The translations under genes and the position numbers were made by a program. From contig NC_081552.1 of the NCBI RefSeq assembly GCF_963082655.1, forward strand, positions 53,049,947 through 53,113,946: a DNA stretch of 64,000 bases, read 5' to 3'. Below the pieces are notes generated by a model. That model was not told where the DNA came from and did not search any database. It worked only from the letters and a program-made list of their open reading frames with translations. Positions 13,480 to 22,500 of this stretch are shown piece after piece. Position 1 is the stretch's first letter. Each line of letters opens with the position of its first letter. This stretch comes from Stomoxys calcitrans. Its lineage: Eukaryota > Arthropoda > Insecta > Diptera > Muscidae.

Positions 13480-13532
13480 ATGCATATTTCCTATAAATTT
13501 GGATTAGTTTTAATATTTATTTTAACTGTAAG
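13480..13532 (+). CDS. LRR gene exon 1: signal peptide start
   Basis: ATG at 13480 opens 17 codons plus 2 nt (MHISYKFGLVLIFILTV), followed by the donor AG|GTAAGA. The split codon joins the T at 22507 to give Ser. The junction yields Met, a basic residue, a hydrophobic core, then SFCHTRAAP, a convincing cleavable signal peptide. No other ATG in the right frame lies near exon 2. The exon is separated from the rest by 8,974 bp, so cDNA support would be welcome. The 5' UTR and promoter were not located. Confidence 0.75.
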
Positions 13533-16500
13533 GTAAGACATCTTAGAGGAAATATGGAAGTTTAGAAATGTATTTTAATTTTTTTTTTGCAGCTTATGAT
13601 CCCCCTTGCATGTTGACCCCATTAAAACCAAAAATGACTTTGAATATGTTCCTCTTTAATGTTTAATTAGCTGATTTTAATTTGGGTTTTTCCTTATAGG
13701 TATATTACGTATTTCTCGAAGCAAATTCTGAGAAAAAAATAAAAATATTTACTCATGGCATGAAAGAATGTACCCGCCATAAAAAATCGGAAAAACTATT
13801 TGAAAGAATCGGATGGTTTTTATTTTCAGAAAGTAGTTAGCTGTAATTAATTTTTTCGCTCTATTGTTTAGTTATTATTAATTACAACACCTTTCTGAAT
13901 GTACGCTAGTACAGCAGCCTTAAAGATGCTCTTCTCTAGTCAGTTCTGAGAATAGATTTTTCTTTTTGTATTATTATGGCAAAGGATGAGACAAAGAAAG
14001 TGCAAGAGTTTTTAGAGGGCACATTAAGCCCAACACCATGAACTTCCAACACAAATTAGAAGGTGTTTCACCCCAATAATAATACGTACAGAGTAAACAT
14101 GTATTGTGGCAATATCTTTGAAGTAGTTTTAAATCGGTCTGGAAATTTCTAGCTTCTGTGAGAAACTACAACACAGTAACTTTGCAACAGTTAATCAGCT
14201 GATCAAGTTACATTACCTTGTTAAGTGTACGCTAGCAACTATTAAAAGATACTCTAAGGAAACAATCAAAAATTAAACAAAATAGGAAGACATTTTAATA
14301 TTCCCAAAACAAAACTATCCTCTTATTTCTTCAAAAACTTAAACTTCTTATATGTACACTAGGCGTATTGCTACAACAAATCATCTATTTTGGGAACTTA
14401 ATATGTCAAAATTTGTAAACAAGGCGAAGAAAATTCAATTCGCCGTGACAAATTTTCGGCAAATTTACTCCGACCAATTAGAGCAAGCAGAAAGAAGTTT
14501 ATTAATTGTTGAGTGTTTAAAAATGTTCAAAATTCCTATTAGCTGCAGACAAAACCATCAAGATGGCATGTTTAAATAGTTTTCACTAGGTTGTAGCGGT
14601 ACACTAGCTTCCAATAGCTATCAAGAATGCATTTAACCTTCCACGGTAGACCAGAGTAATTCTAGCTCAATACCAATGGGGATGGGATTGATTCCAACAT
14701 CACTGACGTTTGTCTTTATTATAACCATGGACCACACTCACATGCGTGAAATGCATGACTCTCTAGTGGACATGAGGATTCCTTCTGAATTGAGTACGGT
14801 AAAGTACTGTGTCTGTCTGTGTTCTTCAGCGCTTTTTGAATCTTTTTCGGGGGCGATACAATGAACCTAAAATCCCTGAGTGAAGCTGATAGTGTTTGAA
14901 GTTGTTAGACGCGTACCATTTATAACCTAATTTAAGGAAAAAAACAGCAGCAAACACAAAAATCAATTTATAAAATATTTATTTTGAAGTTTAAATTTTT
15001 ATAAGGCGAATTCAAAATGATTTGACATATCAAATTCCATCAGCTGTGCTGATGCGGCCACCTTTTTAAATACGCCTTGTGTGTATATTTACAAAGTTCG
15101 ATGACGTAATTGATACACACATTTAAAGTGATGGTAAAAAATATGTTTGTGATTTAATATTCCTTTTTGGTATGTTTTCTAAAAAAGTTTATTCCAAGGC
15201 TTAACATTTGCCTACAAACAAGACCAACTAATCACAGTTAACACTGGCTAAGGCAACATTATCCCCCACAAGTGGTGGGCCATGTGAATAGAAGAGACGG
15301 AAAACATACATATGTCCCATTAACACGCTATTGTCTGACCAAGAGGATTTAAGGATGAACGAAATAAAAACAAACCCATAAAAAAGACATTTCTTAAAAA
15401 TCTCACTCGTAGTGATGACAAAGACAACGGAACTGCTTTCTTGAATACAAATGAGAACAACTATGGAAGTTGTTGTATTTTCCAATAGAATTTAAATTGG
15501 AATGATTCAATCTGGCTTACAATTAATATTGCATGATTTTATTTAATCTGAAATTAATTATAAAAACTAGTAAAAATTGCATATCATGCTTAAGTACTAC
15601 GAAATTTCCAAGGAAGGTGTTTAGGAAAATTAATGGAAAAATAACATCAGACGTTCAAAAATACTTGTGGCAGTTCCCAGTTTGTAGGAGAAAGAGATAC
15701 ATGAATTGGAAGAGAAGCGATTATGTAAATTAATATTAATGTTAATTTCCTCAAATGTATTGAAAAATGTGACAATAGGTTGTTGAAAATACAAACTGCT
15801 TTTTGGCTGCAATTATTGCCAAATTCAAGTAATGTCAACACCAAGTTTAATAATGTTGTAGAACCTTATAATTTAAGGTAGATCCGTTAATCCAAGCAAC
15901 TGAATGGTTGTGTTAAAGAGAGAACAGTAAAATCAAAAGTTGAGAGCAACACCTTTATGGTCTTCAAGGTCTCTTCGCGTACTTTTCCAGTAAAAATTGC
16001 TTTTTTCTCTTTTGCTCTATTTATTTGAATTAAACAACTGGTTTTCATAAAACAGGCAAATAAATATGCGAACGACTTCCAGTAATAATTTGTGCAATTT
16101 TGCACGAATTTTTGAGTACACGAACAGACCGATACAAAGCGTGAATGAGGTGAAATTGGTCGTGTGGATGGAAGTGTTGCCATTTGGGCTTTTTCTAACA
16201 GATTTGTTGCTTGAATCATAACAAAATTAACGTTTTCAACTTTGGATAGTACAATAGTGTGCAACGATCTTCACTATGTTGTGTACAGGGTAGCTGAGAC
16301 GATGTGTTTCCAAGTTCACTCTGGTAATGCAAATTTTGCCCATTAACATCCACATTAATCCACTTAGGAACAGGGGCAAACTTTTTACATATCAATGCGT
16401 GCAGTCCGATTCAAGTTGTAAGCTTGATTCAAGTTTTAAGCTCACTCTGGTACATCGTCAAACTAGAAATCAAAGGTACATGGTATTTGTTTTATTGAAA

Positions 16501-19500
16501 TCTCATTATATTGTTTACAAGTCACCAAAAGCAATTGCTTCTGAGTTTATTTGGCATCTAGCCCACACATGTTTTGCAAACTTTAGTCATAAATTTTACA
16601 ATTAATTTCGCTTTTTACCTCGTATGGCAAACAAACAGACTTGCACTGGAAACTTTCCTTCACGGTTTGTCTATCCAGTACTAAAATAAAACGCAGCAGA
16701 TAGTCTGATTGCATTGGAAAATCAACAGCGACTATTGTTGGCGAACTCAGATACCTCAAAATTAACAAAATGTTCGTGTATCGCACCATAAAACGTTATA
16801 ATAATACATACTGATAGCGTTGCCGAAGGCCATGGTGGCGGTAAACAAAACTATTACAACACCTGAAATTGTTCGGCTCGAATTCAACGAAATCCATGCC
16901 TTAATACACGTAGCAATGAAAAGGTTAAAGATCTGAAAACATCCAGGGAGAGGATGAAACATATAGATTACTTCCACATATTTTTTGTCATTTAAATTCT
17001 TTAAAAAAAAATCACACAAAGAAATGTGGCCGTTTGAGTTGGTAACACTTTATGTCTGCTACATTGTACATGTATGTATACCGAATTCACACTCATATCG
17101 CTATATTATAGTGTTAATTAATTATGCCGCCTTTGCCAAATCTGGAACTTGAATGTCTTATAACTATTTAAAATATTGATGAAATATTAATTTAGTTAAA
17201 AATTTTTGAAATTATAGTTCGAATTTTTTTTTCACTAGTGGCAACACTAGCGGGTGTTGTGCTGTTTTGCTTTAAGCAGCAGAGGCAGGATGCACTTATA
17301 AGGTGATGTCATGCGAACAGCTGAGTACTTTTTTTATTTTTGTTTTGATTTTGCAATAAATCTGAATGTCAAATGCTTGTTAACACAGATGTAATTTTTT
17401 TCAAAGATCCTAAAACGATGTTTTATTTGATCCGATATTCCACAGTGTTATAGTTTTATAATGATAAAAATAAAACTTTAAAACACATTTGAATAAGATA
17501 AATTGTAAAACAACGACTATTTCTAAAACCTCTTTGATAATTGCATTTACGACATTTGCCAACCAATGTAGTTTCGTTGGGCGTAGATTTTTGTTGTTTT
17601 ATAAATTACGCTACATCTTATTTGTACCATGAGCAGATGTCATGTGTGACATTTGCTACTAAGGGTTGGTATTCTATACTGCTTTCGGATAAGCCAAAAC
17701 ATGTTTTTTTATCGGCACTTATTGTTTTCTCTATTTTATATATTTTTTATTAAATAAATAAAGAAAAACGAATCATTGAAACCAATAAAACAAACTAAAA
17801 TGATGCCGGCAATGGTTTTAAGTGTCGCCACTGTAATAGTTTTTTGCCATTTTCCTCACTATAAACAGAGTACCACTTTTCCGCCTATTTTCAACCAACG
17901 TTTCGCCGACGTTTTTTTATAGAGTTTGACAGCATTCCGCTTGAAAAGCTGAACAGAATACTCTGCTTAAATTACAAGCATGCATTGTATGGTAAAAATG
18001 AAAGGCGATGAACAAAGAGATTTTGGTGGGTATTTTGCTTTTGTGATATTTTCGTTTGCATATATGAGATTTGCGCTCGTATAGTCTAACATTGTGGAAA
18101 TCTCACCACCATCTTCGTTCGAAGGTGAATAAGTGTTGAAAATGAAAGGCGACAACCATAGAGATTTTGGTGTGTATAAAGCTTTTGTGATATACCTATG
18201 TATTTGCATAGTTGAGTAGTGTTTGTAGTCTCTCATGGGCAAGATATGCGTGGAGGTCAGTTCATTGGTGATCATGATCTATGGGGGGTTCATTTCAAGA
18301 AGTTGTTTAACCAATAGAGACTGAATGCAAGAACAACACAAGCCCATTTTATTTTATGTTAAGTGCAAAATCTTCAAACTTTACAAGAGAAGCTTTTGAT
18401 GGACTAAGGACTTAAAAATGCAAAAATTATTAAAACTTGCATTATTGGTTTAAAATTGTAGAAAGTATGGATATACATAATTGTATATTATCATTTTCAA
18501 TCAAAAATATGAAAAACCTCTGATTTCCTTTTTTTAAGGTTAGAATTCAATGTAATGCTCTCAATAAGCGTAATAAAATTGAGAAATTTGCTGTGTTTTA
18601 TTTTAGTACTGGATAGACAAGCCCTGAAGGGCAAAAGTGGAATGCCAAAAATGTTTCCAGTGCAAGCCTGTTTGTTTACCATGAGGTGGTAATGCAATTT
18701 GCCAACCTGTCAAAACAATACGAGGAAAAAGTGTAAATAATTGTAAAATTTATAAATACATTTGGGCACAGTAGTCAAATAATATTTATGAAGATTTGTG
18801 AACGCAATTTAATAAATAATTGGTTTTAATTTTATTTTGCCATTCACAATAGAGGAGAGGATTTCAGGATTGCCATATCATTTCATATAAGACGACAAAT
18901 GTTTTATATAAGCATGCACTGGTAATTTATCCAGAACTTCGTTGTCCTGGATAGATGTAATTTTCATACAAATTCCATTGCACTGCACTATACAGTACTA
19001 AAATTAAATACAGCAATGGGATTGGCGAGCATGTAAAACTCTACACGTCGGTGGCCATCGAGGTGAAATGTTAACTAATTCGTACATTGACGAAAGGTCA
19101 TAATTATAAGTTTTCCAACAATATTTTTGGGCCATAGGTATAAAGAAATTTTGAAATGAGTAATTATAAGTATAAAAAACAACGTCATGAATTGTACCAA
19201 TCTACAAGTTGATAATGTATATCAAATAAGTTGAAAAAAAAAAAACAACGAGAAGTGAATTGCATCATGACGTATGTAGTATATCTCAAAAATAGCTTTG
19301 TGTGCATTACAAATTGACTAAGTCATACAGTTTTAAGCAATTAGCAGATCACTAAAGTAAGCACTGCTAAAACAAATCACTTTTTATTCCCATTCACTTG
19401 AAGTTTAATTGATGAAAGTCTAAAGGTACTTCTGCCGTTTTTATATTTCAATGATGTCTCAAAATGTAATATCTGTTTTTTTCCACGTACCTATGTGGTA

Positions 19501-22500
19501 GGAATTGCTACTGCAATGTGTTAGTTTATCTTCAGGCAAGACATAAAAAAAACACCCAATATCTACTTGGAAAAAATGGCAGGCAATTACCAATGGACTT
19601 TGATCGAATATTAAATATTTGAAATTTACACTCTTTCGCTTCCATAACAACTCATGTTTTAGTCATAAACAAATAATAACAGCAAAATACAAAAACACTT
19701 TGTGTACTTCTAAGCGTCCAGCAATAATCATAATTATTGGAATGGCCAAGTTCAACTTTATCGCAAAAATTTTTCTTTTTAGTGATACGAAAAACATACA
19801 GGGAACTTTATATATTTTTTTTTTTTTCATTCTTTCTGAATTTGTGCTTATCAATATCACACATAAGAAATGTTAATCATTTTAATGTACGGCATTTTAT
19901 TTCTTTCGTTATGTATTTTATATGTTCTATTGAATAATACAAAATAATATTTCTTTTCAAATTATCGGCACATAACTTAAAATGTTTATACTTAAAAAGT
20001 CTACATATAACTTGACATGTGACATGAGAACATTTTGTGGTTATTTTCTGAATTTTTTTACATGAGAAAATGGAATGCAATTTTAAAACCACAATTTTGT
20101 TAAGGTCGATTGTTATTAGTGTCCGTTCATAATATACGAAATAAAAATCCTAAGAAATATTGTTCAAATATAAGCACCAGAAAAAATCAGGGCAAGTTAA
20201 GGGTAAATGTGGAAAAAAATTTAATGTTTGTCACATTTTATTCTTTAATTTGCTTTTTGCACTGTTAAGAAATGAGTTTAAACCCATACATACATAAATA
20301 CATTAATATAGATCTGTTAGGTCCAGCATCCACTAACAGTAGCGTAGGTCACTTGCGAAAACATTAAAGATGTCAAACCTGCCGATTGAAAATTCCATCA
20401 AATAGGAGAGCATGTAAACAAAGAATGAATGTAAGAAGAGAACAAGTTGACATCCTCGATGTACTGCCAAAAACATGTATGTCAGATGATCGTTTGGCTT
20501 AACCTTATTCGGTGTATCATGCGTTAAGCTGAATATTCTGTTCCGCTTTTCATGCGGAATGCTGTCAAACTCCATAAAAAAACGTCGTCGAAACGTGGGC
20601 TAAAAATAGGCGGCTTATAGCGAGGAGAATGGCAAAAAATACTATAGTGGCAACACTTAAAACTATTGCCGGCATCATTTTTGTTTGTTTTTTTGGTTTA
20701 AGTGGTCCGCTTTTATTTATTGGGTTGCCCAAAAAGTAATTGCGGATTTTTCATATAGTCGGCGTTGACAAATTTTTTCACAGCTTGTGGCTCTGTAATT
20801 GCATTCTTTCTTCTGTCAGTTATCAGCTGTTACTTTTAGCTTGCTTTAGAAAAAAAAGTGTAAAAAAAATATATATTTGATTAAAGTTCATTCTAAGTTT
20901 TATCAAAAATGCATTTACTTTCTTTTGAAAAATCCGCAATTACTTTTTGGGCAACCCAATATTTTTTGTGAGATAAAGTATATATAAAGCGCAGGTAAAG
21001 ACGTGTTTTGTTATGGAAGCAAAAACATTCGATTGCTGTCAAATTTCGAAAATTTCATCGGCTATTCCGAAAGCAGAATAGAATACCAACCCTAAGTTCA
21101 AGCAACTGAATGTTTCTGTCTGAATGGGAAAGAAAGTGTAAAAGTTGAGAATTGCAAACTATGAGCATAGACAAATTACTAATTAAATTAGTTTGAAATT
21201 CGCACATGGTCTGGTTGGTGGCGCTTATGAATATAGATAAATGAGAGTTATCTAAGATCATGCCTCAAGCAGAATTCTGCTCTCAATGGCATGCAGGTTG
21301 CGTCGTTGGCATTTTCTAAACGGCGTGCCACAGTGCGACACCTCTTTGGAGAGAAGTTTTACATGGCATAGTACCTCACAAATGTTGCCAGAATTAGGAG
21401 GGGAAACCCACCGCTGAACATTTTTTCTGGTGGTCTCTTCGCATGGTCATGACAATTACAAGCAAGAGATAAAAAGAAAGCTGCTTACCAAGGCACAAGT
21501 GGAGGGTGATAGAATAATATAAATATTAACGACTTGTTGAAATTCCATATTGCCTTCAACTCTGCTTTGATCAAACGACAAGGAGTCAGGACTCGACAAC
21601 CCTGTGGTATGAGTCATTCGGTTTTATAAAGCGCCGCCTATGCGCTAGAGGAAACTGAGAAGGCTCTTTGACAATAGCAGAAAAAATGGAGGACCTTGTC
21701 TGACAAATGGGCCTAGAAGAATCAATAATCGCATCATGACAAGCTTAAATAAATCTTATGGGAAATGCAATAGTGATGGAAAAGACGAACGCTGTTCAAT
21801 CCCATGGCAGCCGGTTGTACATACCGGATTGACCCGATGGAGTAATTCATCGGCAAGGGCTGTCGCTTCAGTGTACAACACACTGCTACAACGAACTCTG
21901 ACCATGATCCGGTTTTCGTAGATAAGTTAACTGTGATACTTAAGATCCTTCTGAGGGCACGAGTCGTGGCTCCTATGTCTCATTGCTCTTATCAGATTGA
22001 AGAACATAGTCCAAAGGCTGCAAATAAAGATTTCGGCAGATGCTTTGAAGATGACCAGATCAGCTTTGTGCGTTTCCGGCACTAGAAATCAGAAGAATTC
22101 CTCTTATCATTCCGCAAGTTATTAGAATTTCAAAATCCATATGGTTGGATCAACTATAGGAATTAGAAATATACTCATCTTAATGCATTTGTCTCACTAT
22201 TAGCTTTTTTCACAATTTTTGGGATTTTTTACGTTGAAATTTTGCATAAGCACGAAGGCATCATTTTTAATGTATGGCAACACAGTTCTAGTCGAGAAGG
22301 GAGAAACCGAAACCTGGCATCGTAGAAAGGAGGCAACGAAAAAGAAAACGGAAGTTAGGTAGCAACTGCTCGCAAAATTTTACCCGACTCTGCTGTGCCA
22401 ACCTGATTACTTTTAACTTACATTTTTAATCAACATTTTACAACGACAACTATAAGTGTATCATATTTTTATTTATAATATTTCTTATTTTTTATTTGTT

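Noticed and set aside
15887..16264. A 125-codon open frame on the - strand
   Set aside because: It runs through the dispersed CGCGTACTTTT repeat and its flanks; other copies of the repeat have stops in this frame.
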